A stretch of DNA of 64,000 nt from Kappaphycus alvarezii (taxonomy: Eukaryota; Rhodophyta; Florideophyceae; Gigartinales; Solieriaceae), in the NCBI GenBank assembly GCA_002205965.3, contig NADL03000512.1, forward strand, positions 1,736,001 through 1,800,000, in the 5' to 3' direction. Below, piece by piece: positions 30,782-40,849 of this stretch (the first letter of the stretch is position 1; each line of letters starts with the position of its first letter). The position numbers were made by a program, and so were the translations under genes. The notes beneath the pieces were generated by a model, which was given only the letters and a program-made list of their open reading frames with translations, ran no database searches and had not been told where the DNA came from.

Positions 30782-31689
30782 GTTTTCCTGCATCAGAAAA
30801 AACAACAACTGATAAATTGAAATTTATAGAAACTTCTGGGCCCCGATACGTGCTTGTAGAACCAAAAGAATTTAAATTCCGAAGCATAGAAGATTGGATA
30901 GATAAATTACGAACCAAAGGATTTGACCTTTTCTATTGTAAATAACTTGCTGTAAAAGCAGACACTGGAGATGCAACCATACCCAAATAGACAATTGAAC
31001 CGTTTAACGAATTAAAAGCGAAGTTTTCAAATGAGTTCATTTCTTCATCAGGTTGTTTTCGACGATTTCTTGATATTCAATGAGGTTCCAGTCCATTTAG
31101 CTTTTCGTCAGCTGAGACATAATTTTATAGTCATCAAACTGCATGATTTTTACTACATTGAAATTAAAAAATCCAGGACTATGTACAATTGTACCAACCT
31201 TATATTCTTTTCCAAGATCTTGGATAAATTGCTTCTTAATTTTTTCTGGTCCAGTAATAAGTATACCATCGACCAATTTAACAACAAGCAGAATTAATGA
31301 TCATTTTAAACTCATGAAAAATAATTGGGGTATATAAACGACTGATTTCAATCCGAGGTCGAAGAATGTATTATCCGAATGTATTTGCCATTTTGCGTTC
31401 GCGTTGACTAAACCATATGATGCAGACAGTAATAACCAATACAAGGATTTTCAGAGCATTCCCGAGGAGGTCTCACACAAGAATCTCGTAATGCTGATCC
31501 AGATTGTAAAAATGCAGACTTCACATCAACCTTTGATAAATTCCATTTAAAAATTGTAGAAACTGATAAGAGAATTCTAATTGCCATCGGAGAACAGGAT
31601 TCAGAATAAGTTCTCAAATTATTTTTCTCCTTGTCCTCATTTCCATGCGGAGCAATTCGAGCCTTGCAATAATATTTTCCATCATCCAA
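30782..31689 (-). pseudogene. copia-1 reverse transcriptase
   Basis: The N-terminal part reads DDGKYYCKARIAPHGNED, SCSPMAIRILLSVST and LSKVDVKSAFLQSG, then VRPPREC, all typical of copia RT, with the first palm Asp in VDVKSAF. Towards 30782 the reading on the minus strand gives FNSLNGSIVYLGMVASP, a conserved connection motif of this copia group, in other frames with stops. Copia-2 is inserted directly after it, so the RNase H domain lies at 24417-24885. Confidence 0.75.
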
Positions 31690-31860
31690 AATTTTTATTT
31701 TGTATAAAACGTGACTGGATATTACATTTGAGTCGGGAGGAATTTTTGAAACGTGAATTTTTCAACAGGTAGTGAGAAACGTATTTTCTTCCGTATTGTA
31801 TGCATTTGAAATAATATGAGATGGAACTCCAGATGCTTGATGAAGTAAAGATTCTTTAGA

Positions 31861-33096
31861 TCAAAACCTTTTATGATAAAAACTCAGATCTTTTTGTTCA
31901 GGTGATTTCAATTCTGTTGCAGGTAGCAACTCAATTTCATGCGCATCAATTCCGCCATTTTCATCTATAGGGATATGAGTTAAATTTTCAGGGTGTAGGG
32001 AACTAAGTTCAGATTCAATCGGAACATGTTCGAGAGATAATATGTTTTTAGATTCTGATAAATTTCCACCACTTTCTATTTTATTATATTTTTCGACATC
32101 AGTATTCATATTTTGGTTAAAATTACCATCATCAGAATGATCCTCAAAATTGTTTGCGCCCACATTCTTCACTTCGGTAATATTTGTTTCATCAGAAATA
32201 TCTTCCACAGAATATTCAATAGACTGATTCAATAAATCATTTGTCTTTTGAATTTGGTATGCTGGTTCATTAGATGAAACGGCATGTCGGACATCTTCAA
32301 TTACCGCATGTATAAATTTTCCATTGGATCCAGGTACTGTGATGATAAGAGATTTTTTGTCGAATTTCAATACTGGTTTAGGCGATGACCAAGATCCTCT
32401 TTTCTGATTTGGTAGATGAATAAAAATTTCCGCAATATCGCCGACATTAATTGGAATATCGGTCACAGACTTTGATTCTAGAAAAAGATTTAATTTCCTA
32501 TTGGATATTGGCTCATTATGAGCTTCTCTTAAATCATTTGGTAGACTTCGAGGACAAAAAATATCGATGGTTCGAGTGTGACCAGTGGCAAGCTCGTATG
32601 AAGAAACAACATCGTTCCCGTGTAAATAATTCGATATTTGAAACATTCGAGCAATACCAACCGTATTACTTGCAGAAGAATCGGATATTTTTAAACGGAT
32701 ATAAATGTCTCTCAATATTTTATGTTTTGACTCAATAGAATTTTTGTTATGGCAGCGGGAACCAATAGGACAAAATGAAATTCCTCTTTCCTCAAGATAG
32801 CCTCTGAAAATATCATTGTCAAACGCCTGATCTCCCATTCAATTGTTAGGGTCCCAAAATGGTGTTAAATAGACAGTCTCAATACAATTAATGCAATTTT
32901 CCATCCTTAAAAAGGGCACTATTGAACCAGTTGAGAACCTAGTAACCGAGTCCATAATGTGAAAAATATCCAAGTTTTTCTCAAAAGAATGATCCACACA
33001 AACTAATTCATTAAATCCGCGAGATATATAGCTTAAGGATACTGCACGAGGATGAGATGGCTTTTTTTGTGACATCGCAAAATTTGCCTGAGTCAA
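31861..33096 (-). pseudogene. copia-1 integrase, one in-frame stop
   Basis: The first part (32839-33096) carries LVCVDHSFEKNLDIFHIMD with the first catalytic Asp. After an in-frame TGA at 32839-32841 the same frame continues MGDQAFDND with the second Asp. SIESKHKILRDIYIRL supplies the catalytic Glu, so the D-D-E triad is present. Residues 100-200 of the second part form the integrase C-terminal region, followed by a long Asn/Asp/Glu-rich linker to the RT. It would insert element DNA. Apart from the single stop, this is the best-preserved part of copia-1. Confidence 0.8.
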
Positions 33097-33415
33097 TTAT
33101 GCTTGATAAATATGTTTTGCATTCATCGTCCCATATAAAATTTCTTTGTGACAATAGTTTTATATCATCATAATTTGAGTGACCACATAAATGTTTGTGA
33201 ACCTTATTAATTATTTTCTTCTTTTCAGCCCAAGATATATTTTTTGATGTATTGATATTGTTGGAACAAATTGCTGATAGAAATGAGTTTTCAATAGGTT
33301 CGGATGATTGTATAAATATATTTCCGGGTACATAACAATTATGACAATGATCCAACAATGTTATAGAATCGATTGAATTATTTCCGGACTTGAACTCGAT
33401 GCGATTGTCCGTCAT
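33011..33415 (-). pseudogene. copia-1 pre-integrase region with HHCC zinc-binding fold
   Basis: The frame includes DHCHNCYVPGNIF and later KKIINKVHKHLCGHSNYDDI, then WDDECKTYL. The H...H....C..C type spacing is recognisable around the HKHLCGHSNY segment, corresponding to the zinc-binding N-terminal domain of integrase. It joins the protease to the integrase core. The frame shifts before the core at about 33096. Confidence 0.6.
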
Positions 33416-33457
33416 ATGAATATTTGATTTTCTTGTGATATTTCTTCCAATAACCCA

Positions 33458-34139
33458 TTATGATGATCCACTGATTATTAGATGCCTTACTTTAACCTGA
33501 TTTCCATTGTCTGAAATAGCTGATAAAAATATTGAAACGATCATTTTCCTTTTTTCGCTTGAGTTGTCGCCATTTCCGTATTGCCAGAAGGCCGCGTCCT
33601 TGATACATTCAGGAAGTTCATCAAGAATTCCATTCCATTCCGGTAAAATAAATTTCGAAAGTGCTCGTAATTCAACAGTCCCCATTCCACTATACGGTGC
33701 TCCATTATCAAGTAACGGACCTGGGTATAACGTATTTGACGGAGAATCAAGCACCGTTTTTACCATATAAAATGTTACAGAACCGGAATCATTTTTGTCT
33801 TTGATATTTTCTGCATTTCCAATTTTAGATGATGAAACTTTGTGATAAATTTTAGCAATCTTGCATTTATTGTTTTTCATGGCCCCGATGAACAATTTCT
33901 CCACATCGGCCACAGGTTTATTTTGCCTTGAGGGCAGCAAAGTCTTCAGGAGATAATCTTTGCTTATTATTTTTCTTGAAATTATTCTTTTCTCCGTATG
34001 AAATATTTGATTGACTTGAAGAGATATATTTTTGAGAATTTCCATATATTTGATTTGTATTTTTTGGTTTGTGACATGCACGAATAATAGATGATATTTC
34101 TGAATATTTGATTAATTCTAGGATTTTTTCTTTTTTCAA
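33458..34139 (-). pseudogene. copia-1 retropepsin-like protease region
   Basis: The frame contains PGPLLDNGAPYSGMGTVEL, a copia-type aspartic protease active site in which D-S/T-G is replaced by D-N-G, and further on KVRHLIISGSS. The next frame continues into the region before the integrase. It would process the Gag-Pol polyprotein. The Asn in place of Ser/Thr may reduce or abolish activity, though the DNGAPYS form could be family-specific. An upstream frame (33918-34139) holds the end of gag. Confidence 0.65.
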
Positions 34140-34193
34140 ATCGGCTTCTTCATGCTTCGGAGAAACAGCAGCGAAAATAGATACTCGCTGGTT

Positions 34194-34690
34194 TTAATCA
34201 TTTTTAGAATTAGCCAGGAGCAAAAATGATACCAGTGCTTCAGGTAATTTCGAAGTACCAGTGGATGAATGAAATCGGGCAATTTGAGCATCAAACCGTG
34301 GTTCAAAATTTTTAACAGATTCATTATCACCACGAGTAGTGTGTAATAGATCTAAAAAATTTTGAAATGTATCTGATATAGATGATAGAGGATCCACCTT
34401 ATGAATAGCTTTAGCAATGCTAATGCACCATTTTCAGACTAAAATTCTGTGTCTGGAATTTTCTTACAAATATCAAAAGCTCGTCCAAATAATTATGATT
34501 GTAAGACAAGACCTTGTACTTCCTTAGGAACCTTATTAGAATTTGATGCTGGTAATAAATCATGAACAGATTTACATTTGTGAACAGCATCGAAATATTT
34601 TTCTTGAGATCCTTTACTTTTCGTCCAAGAAGCCGTGCAAAGATCCTATGAAAATTTCGGCCTTGAAGGAATTTACGGGCGATCTGGGCC
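34194..34690 (-). pseudogene. copia-1 gag-like region
   Basis: Fragments in different frames lie directly after the primer site. One carries MDPLSSISDTFQNFL and VKNFEPRFDAQIARF, typical of the helical capsid part of copia gag proteins (short segment joining the flexible N-terminus to the zinc region). Gag would form the particle. The frame changes at least twice and the Met starts are ambiguous. Identification rests on position and the general F-x-x-x-F-D pattern. Confidence 0.5.
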
Positions 34691-34696
34691 CATAAC
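34684..34696 (-). promoter_or_regulatory. Primer binding site of copia-1: half initiator-Met tRNA type
   Basis: The plus strand reads CTGGGCCCATAAC directly next to the 5' LTR. This is identical to the anticodon arm of eukaryotic initiator Met tRNA, where the anticodon is CAU. In element sense the site is GTTATGGGCCCAG, complementary to a tRNA cut in its anticodon loop. This is the priming mode established for Drosophila copia and yeast Ty5. Confidence 0.85.
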
Positions 34697-35251
34697 TGCA
34701 AAATAATTGTGATACGTAGATCCAAATAATAATAAATAGTTCCAAGTTTAATAAATAAATAAATGCCACAATCGGACTTAGAACGAATAATGAATAGAAA
34801 ACCAAATTTAATGATAGGTGATCGAGGGGAATATTTCGATGGCCCGAGGATGTAAAAAATACTTCTAACAACCTAGACTACTTATACTCTACATCAGGGT
34901 GAACCTGCTACAAAAAACAGGTGGGCCGTTCAATAATTTAGGTAGACATAATTTAGGCTCAGCAATAATTATTGCAGTCTTTTCCAGGTAAGCAATCATC
35001 TAGATAATAATTTTTTGGTGGCATAAATGCAATAAATATAGCCTGTATAATATGAAAACCCAAGAGTAGGACCTAAAAATTACTTCACACTGAATTCAGC
35101 ATAAAATATCGCCAGTGTAAATACATAAAATTATTCCTTGATGATTCGCAATAAATATAAATTGTGGGCCTCAATAAAAAATATTGTTCCACAATTCAGC
35201 ATCACTGTAGGACACCGGGATAGAGATTAAAATATTTGGTCAATTTTCACA
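34697..35251 (-). repeat. 5' LTR of copia-1
   Basis: 555 bp, matching 23791-24345. Followed in element sense by the primer binding site at 34684-34696. Confidence 0.95.
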
Positions 35252-35689
35252 TCTATCCTATAGTTTTCATGGCGACCATAATTGACTCCGAAAGCCATGG
35301 AGTTTTATGGAAAATTATGGGACAGATCAGATATATCTTCCAAAAGTAAAACACCCAAACTTTTCTACTAAAAAGGGCATGCCGACACAGTAATGGGGAG
35401 AGGAGCTACGCCCCCTAAAAGGCCACCTTTAGGCTAACCATCAAGCAGACCGCATTGGACATGACGGCTGCAGCAGCTTGCCTCTACATCAAAACCCCCA
35501 AACCTTTTCGTTGGTCTCCATTCGCTTCACGGACACGTTCCTTGACACGCGTAACAATATGAAAGGAGATCTCATCACTCAATGTTATTTTGAAACACAG
35601 TGTAGGTCTTTCCAAGATTGTTGTGTGCAGATTTACTGGGAGGAAATCCCTTTCACTTACAGTCTGCTCTCCCTTTTCTTCTTTAATCT

Positions 35690-36620
35690 AACTGGTCTCT
35701 TTCAACGGTGCACGCCGCAATTTCCAAGTGAAAAGCTTCATTCTACAATCACTTCAGAACTTCTCCATTCCGCATTCGATGGCATGTTCCTTCATTCCGA
35801 CGCCGCTGAGCGAGCTTGTCTCCCCTCCGTGCGTACCAAATCGTCCTGTTCCGTCATTACCTACATTCTTCAGCCCCACCACGGCACTTATGTGGCCTCT
35901 CATGCTTCGAACGCTCCAGTCACCCTTCGGCTCGGAATCGCACTTCAATCGGGAAAATATCGGCGCCAGGTTTGCTCCCGCCGCTCTACCGAAGTTGCTC
36001 CTTTTCTGGACCCGATGGGCCAGCTTGCCTTCACCTGAAAATACGATGATTGGCAAATTCGGCGCCAAAACGTCGTTCGTAGTGCCCTCAATCGCTATTA
36101 AAAATAGCCATTTAGCTTGATATTTGTGCACTAGTCGAACACCCGCTCCCGTCCAGCCACTGGAGCCCTCCGTCTTCCCTCCGCATGGACCTTTCTGTTC
36201 CAGGTGCTTACGGTATGGATATTAGGGATATCTCTTTAGACGATACTCTCGCCCGCATCGCCCGCCAAACATCGCCTTCCTCATGCCATCCCGTCCCCGG
36301 GGGCGCTGCTTCCCTCGCAAAATAGAACAAGTTTTCACAATATTGCGATTATTATGGTTTTTCCCGCCGCTTTGCTTCCTTCGCTGCTTCCCGTCGCGGT
36401 TCCTCCCCTCAACAAGATTTCCGCAATTTTCTTACCCGTATTGCATTAAGTCTTCAACTGATGCAGGCGCGATAGGTTTACACCCGCCGCCCGCATTCGT
36501 AGTTAATTTCTGAATACCCTCCTCGCGCTTTTGTGCCACACTGTACAACTCGTAAAGATTTACCACCAAATTATTGCCATGCAAACAGGATTTTATTGCT
36601 TCTAGTCTGGATTGATACCT
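35690..36620 (+). pseudogene. RT-RLE lineage B, zinc-binding and endonuclease end (copy B3)
   Basis: The upstream part (LFQRCTPQFPSEKLHS, SSCSVITYILQPHHG, APVTLRLGIAL) aligns with 44005-44724 on the minus strand. Then follows DPMGQLAFTC, the position of the GDH..C zinc block, and at about 36180 MDLSVPGAYGMDIRD, corresponding to the nuclease core. It ends with SRRFASFAASRRGSS and LSLQLMQAR before the stop. The 3' untranslated region (36500-36620, with AAAGATTTACCACCA) is uninterrupted here and shows the empty site for the copy A insertion at 5.0-6.5 kb. Several frameshifts are present. Confidence 0.6.
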
Positions 36621-36624
36621 ATAG

Positions 36625-37330
36625 CCCATTGGGAGACAGCTGTGCTATGTTTTTCTGCCTTCTCTCTTCTTTCGCAGCCAGTCGCCGCATTTTTCCCCCG
36701 TACTTGAGCCGCGGTGTCTAGTTACTTGCTCCTCGTTCTTTCTGCAAGGGATGCGAGCCGGCGAAATGAGCACTCGACGAGTACCTAAGTGGTGTTTTAT
36801 TCAGGATACCTACGCACGCATGAGGTCTTGTTTTGCCACACATGAAGATTAACCCCTACTATTTTTCATTATTTACAAGGGGATACGATTGGGTAGTTGA
36901 ATATATGGGAAGTTGTGGAACGCAATGTCATGTATCAGAACTTTTGATAAGGGACAGTGATTTTTACTCATTAGGTATTAGGTATTGATTACACGGAGTA
37001 ATCCATATTTTTATCGCGACTCAAGAAGAAAGTAATTGAGAACATTACTGACGATGCCTCAAGAGGACAGTGACGAATTCATTTAGCATTCGGAGATAAT
37101 TACAGTATGTTACAGGATGTAAGAGAGTGTGGTTATACCAGATCCCCAATTCAACTACTGAGTAGATATCTGAGGCGACCTAAATTACAGAAATGACAGA
37201 CCTATTGACTAATCGCCGAATTTAACCCACTGAAGAGAAAAAAGTTTACTTAAACACGATCTTTTTGCACAAAAACACAATAAATTATTTTTGATACAGT
37301 AAAACCACATTTACCAAGTGATATACTACT
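36625..37330. other. Unassigned stretch
   Basis: No gene, repeat family member or RNA gene recognised. Confidence 0.4.
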
Positions 37331-37333
37331 GGC

Positions 37334-38425
37334 TCAGCTATTGAGTAAATCAAGCATTGCAGAAGCCCCCTCCTCCATATGAGCACCACTTCCTAGCTCC
37401 GCCGACACCCTTGCCCTGCGTTTCGCACGATAGCGCTGCTGGCCCAGTCTGCGTTTTTCTATTTTCTTCAAGCCCACCTCTCTCAAGTTTTTCCCATACA
37501 ATCTAGCCATCTTACCATCTTCATCACGTAGCGGATGCCACTTAACATTCAAATTCGCCAAAGGTTAACAAAGCATAAAATAGTGTCATACTACTTCTCG
37601 TCCCATCTCCAGCGGTATGCAATCACAGCCCACAACGACGATAAACGCCCAATGAAATTCTGAAGAATGATGCGGTCTGAACTGATCTTCTTATTGAACC
37701 TAATCTCTTTCTACGATAGAACATCGCCGATAGACTTCTTTTTTGGATGAACAACCCTTGCTACGCTCGAGGTTCACTGGTATCCCTTGTCCACCATTGG
37801 AGCACAGTTGTTAGGGTACTTTCCTGAAAGTAGTCCCGCATCCGGAATTTGTTGAAGCTCTTCATCCGTGGTGCAGGTCGAATTGCCATTGAGGTCAATA
37901 TTTTCATTAAAGATTGTAATGTCTGCAACTGAGCCTGGACGATCGGGGAACACCCAATGGCTTAGCCATTGGGTTAGCCATTGGGAAGGACAGAAAACTC
38001 AGTCTTGAATTTGAATAGGTCGTGCTTATTGCTGAGGTATTCCTTGGCTTCGTCGTGATTTATACTCGGTCGATTGGTGCTGTGGAAAGTAAAACCAGTA
38101 GCATAAAGCACAAACTTGTAGTTCTTTATCGTAGTTCCTCCTTCAACCGACCGGGACATTGTAAATACCCTTTCATACTTCTGCACTGCTTTCTCAAAAA
38201 AAATATGCAAATCCTACAGACGAATCCAATCACCATGCGCTCGAATATGGGGTCTTTAATCCCGAACATTCGCCCATTAAAATCCCAGTTACCTCCATGC
38301 TTGAGTGTTGAAAGAACCATCAAGAGGACAGCCTTCGGGTTTGATCCAGATTTTCGGCCTCGACCTCCTTCATACTGAGCACGGACGGGTTGTTCTATAA
38401 CTCGCCATACAGCATCAAATTCCAA
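37334..38425 (-). pseudogene. DDE transposase (Harbinger-like superfamily, LKHGG type), degraded
   Basis: On the minus strand, fragments in successive frames read GGRGRKSGSNPKAVLLM, STLKHGGNWDFNGRMF, VLYATGFTFHSTNRPS and DLFKFKTEFSVLPNG, then SVADITIFNENIDLN, APMVDKGYQ, VVHPKKKSIGDVLS, ISSDRIILQNFIGRLSSLW and NLNVKWHPLRDEDGK. These match, in order, a DDE endonuclease transposase group common in oomycetes. The usual ATDVTF is ATGFTF, so the first Asp is lost. DKGYQ keeps the second. The usual V-E-N-F is L-Q-N-F, so the Glu is lost. It would cut and join transposon ends. Frameshifts, a duplication at 37962-37985 and lost catalytic residues make it dead. Confidence 0.75.
37962..37985. repeat. 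12-bp tandem duplication inside the DDE transposase
   Basis: TTAGCCATTGGG occurs twice in tandem. On the coding strand it gives CCCAATGGCTAA twice, so the LPNG motif is duplicated with two stop codons. The first copy together with the preceding bases also forms CCCAATGGCT.AGCCATTGGG, a 10-bp perfect palindrome. Confidence 0.9.
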
Positions 38426-38429
38426 AAGA

Positions 38430-39080
38430 GAAAAATTAGTTATTTAGATAACTGCCCCAGATCCTCCAGATTCAACAAGGGTGACAATAACAGGACAATC
38501 TGACTCCTCTTTGTCCTACTCCGACTCCCTTTTTTCTGAGTCTTGCAGCGGTTAGTGCATTATTTAATTCTTTTCTGCTCTTTTTTCTTCCATAAGGCGT
38601 AAAAACCTTGAGGCTGATGGTGTTCCTTTCATTTTGCTGCTTCTATTCAGACTTTTTCCCTCGTCCTATAGCCGAACCCTTTTATAATCTAAATTTAATT
38701 TTATGTTTGTTGCAATTGTGGCAATGAGAGATATGGGTAGCATGGTGTTTCGGTTTTACAGGTTTTGTAATTGGAGGCTTAAATGTCTAGGTTTTCCCTT
38801 TAATTTTTAAGGGGGTTACAATAACGAGCCTTTTAATTTTATAATTTTCGAAGGGGTTGACGATACTTTTTTTCCGGCAGTGTTAATGCGTTTTGGCGGG
38901 AGCATGTACATCTCTCTAAATTCAGCGCAAATCGTGTTTTAAAGGTCGCACAATTGCCTCTCGACCCTAATTTTGATCGTTTACTTTTCAGAATTGCCGT
39001 TTGCGGTACTGTATTGCATAATTTTATTTCACAATACAGTCAACTATAGCTTACCACACAGTACTACTGTAGTCGTACTC
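38430..39080. other. Unassigned stretch
   Basis: No supported gene. The stretch lies between the DDE transposase and the start of RT-RLE copy A2. Confidence 0.4.
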
Positions 39081-39084
39081 GTAT

Positions 39085-40300
39085 AGGCCGGGTTCTCGGT
39101 TATCGCTCCATTTTACATGCTGCTGCGGCCATCAGCGTCATAGACGCTGCACTGGCCCGCGAACTTTCTGCCGAGTATACTACCCCGCGATCTGCAGCCC
39201 TGCTGGGACACAGGTTCCGCGGGAACCGAGCTTTTCTCCTTGCCCAAGCGCGGCCGCCTCTCCGCCATTATTGCCTTGGAATACTTGGACGCACGTACTC
39301 CATTGACCTGGGACCTCTTGGCCCCACCGCCCTTGCTGCCACACCCAACAACATCCAAACTCACCTAAATAGGGTGCAGCACGAGGCCTGGGCCAAGAAG
39401 TTCTGGCAAGACAACGCATGGGTAGCCTCCTTCAGTCCAGAGCAACACAGTGCCGACGAAATCAGGAGCCGGATCCGTGCCCTTGCCTTCCGACACAGCC
39501 CGCCGCTGCATTCCTCTTCGACCACCCAACCAATGCTACCAAGGTGTAGCAAGCCCACTGGACTGTCATGCTATCCCGTCACCTCGGATTTCCAGTCTAC
39601 CCTGACTCACTCCCGAAAATCTGTCAGCATTGTAAGCGAACCATGGACCATTTCGGCGATCACGCGGCTGACCCCTGCCCTTACGTGTTTGGCCGCACAC
39701 ACGGTCACAACGCCCTCCGCAAACACGCTCGCACAACATGTCTTCCGTGCCGCTCGACTTGACTGTCAGTAAGAAATGCCTCTCCTCATCCCTATTGCAG
39801 AGCTTCGGCCCGCGTACATCCTTGTAGACCCCCCACCGATCCGAACAACGAAGAGATACGGTCTATCGCGTGTGACATTACGGTCGTCTCTTCGTCCGAA
39901 GCCACCGTCCGCACCAAGGCCACCTCGGCCGCTGGCGGTGCTGCCGTATTGGCGCACCGTCACAAGGTACAGGACCTGGGACGCAAGCTGTTGCGCCGCC
40001 CCCTGCACCGTCCGACACCCCGACCCCTGCCCCGAACTTTACGTTTCAACCGCCTGCGTTTGATTCTCTCCGTGCATCTACCCCACAAACTATTGTATTG
40101 TTTGGAATAAATCCCGCGAATAGCGCGGAAGTATAATAAGACTGCAAGCGTGACACGCCGGTGTGTGTATTACCGCCTTAGTTGCATCATCTGTTCGTCT
40201 ATCGCTATGAATATCTGCTCACTCACGCCTCTGCACTTGACCAACGTGAAACATCCGGTTAGTTCCTAGCCATATAGTCGTTTCTTGCAGTGGACACCAT
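39085..40300 (+). mobile_element. RT-RLE retroelement lineage A, 3' part (copy A2)
   Basis: Coding and 3' untranslated region align with copy A1 at 7.3-8.7 kb but without the family C insertion. The reading includes LHAAAAISVIDAALA, AWAKKFWQDNAWVASF, HLGFPVYPDSLPKIC, CQHCKRTMDHFGDHAADPC and HGHNALRKHA, then PIAELRPAYILVDPP. The zinc block C..C......FGDH....C is intact. The nuclease core has RPAYILV where A1 has RPADILV, so the catalytic Asp is changed to Tyr. Frameshifts at about 39560 and 39765 interrupt the frame. It is 5' truncated, without the RT domain. Confidence 0.7.
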
Positions 40301-40304
40301 AGAA

Positions 40305-40845
40305 ACCATTTGATGTAAACTGTTTATGCGTAAAGAATAGGTCTTTACAGAAATACTTGAATATTTACAAATTTGGCTGTACTATTTGCACTATTTCTAA
40401 ATCTTTTTTAATAAAATAGAATTTCAGCAAAAACAATTTTTTTCTTTTATTAAATTTTCGCACTACGTCATACTTGGATGTTACGTTGGAGCACTGCTAC
40501 TTCGTGTTTAACACTACTTTTTTTGTACCCTCTATTGTCATATCGAGAAAAACGAGTATTTTCGTTAGAGGTCTACTGAGTAAAAGTACCCTGACATTAT
40601 AGAATTTACGCTTGCAGATTTACGTAGTACTTGTGACTAACTTTTCACAAAAATGAAAAACACAAAAAATTATTTGTGAAAAGTAGAGAATGGAGACGTA
40701 CGCCAATTCCCTTCATGACATAAGTAGGAGTATTGCAGTTCCACCCTCCATCATCTACAACCCCACCAATGGCGCGTGGTAGGCAACGAGACCATACTGT
40801 TTCCATTTCCGCTCGTCATTAGCGACGATGGGCCACTGCTGTTGC
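40305..40845. other. Unassigned AT-rich stretch
   Basis: No gene or named repeat recognised. It may contain the left end of the Harbinger element. Confidence 0.35.
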
Positions 40846-40849
40846 CGCA

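Larger units (their letters stand above)
23791..35251 (-). mobile_element. Ty1/copia LTR retrotransposon copia-1 (11.46 kb including nested copia-2)
   Basis: Two 555-bp LTRs (23791-24345 and 34697-35251) lie in direct orientation and differ by a few percent by eye. They start TGCAA and end TTTTCACA on the plus strand. The 5-bp duplication TCTAT flanks the element at 23786-23790 and 35252-35256. Coding order on the minus strand is gag, protease, integrase, RT, RNase H, which is Ty1/copia order. Element copia-2 interrupts it between RT and RNase H. The 5' LTR is the right-hand one. Confidence 0.95.
23771..35510 (-). repeat. Family C repeat, copy 10, split by the copia nest
   Basis: The left end GGGGAAAGGTTTGGATCTAT (23771-23790) resumes at 35252 after the LTR element as TCTATCCTATAGTTTTC, then AATTGACTCC, and ends CATCAAAACCCCCAAACC near 35508. 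Between 35300 and 35370 it also contains a second, inverted, head-truncated family C end (GGACAGATCAGATATATC to AAACACCCAAAC), so one family C copy was hit by another and by an LTR element. Confidence 0.75.

Noticed and set aside
30860-30945. Plus-strand reading PRYVLVEPKEFKFRSIEDW that looks coding
   Set aside because: The minus strand here contains the copia-1 RT connection motif (SLNGSIVYLGMVASP) in the correct order, so the plus-strand reading is probably chance.
35478-35690. Start of a 186-residue plus-strand frame
   Set aside because: The first part runs through a family C repeat. Only the portion after about 35690 aligns with RT-RLE lineage B.
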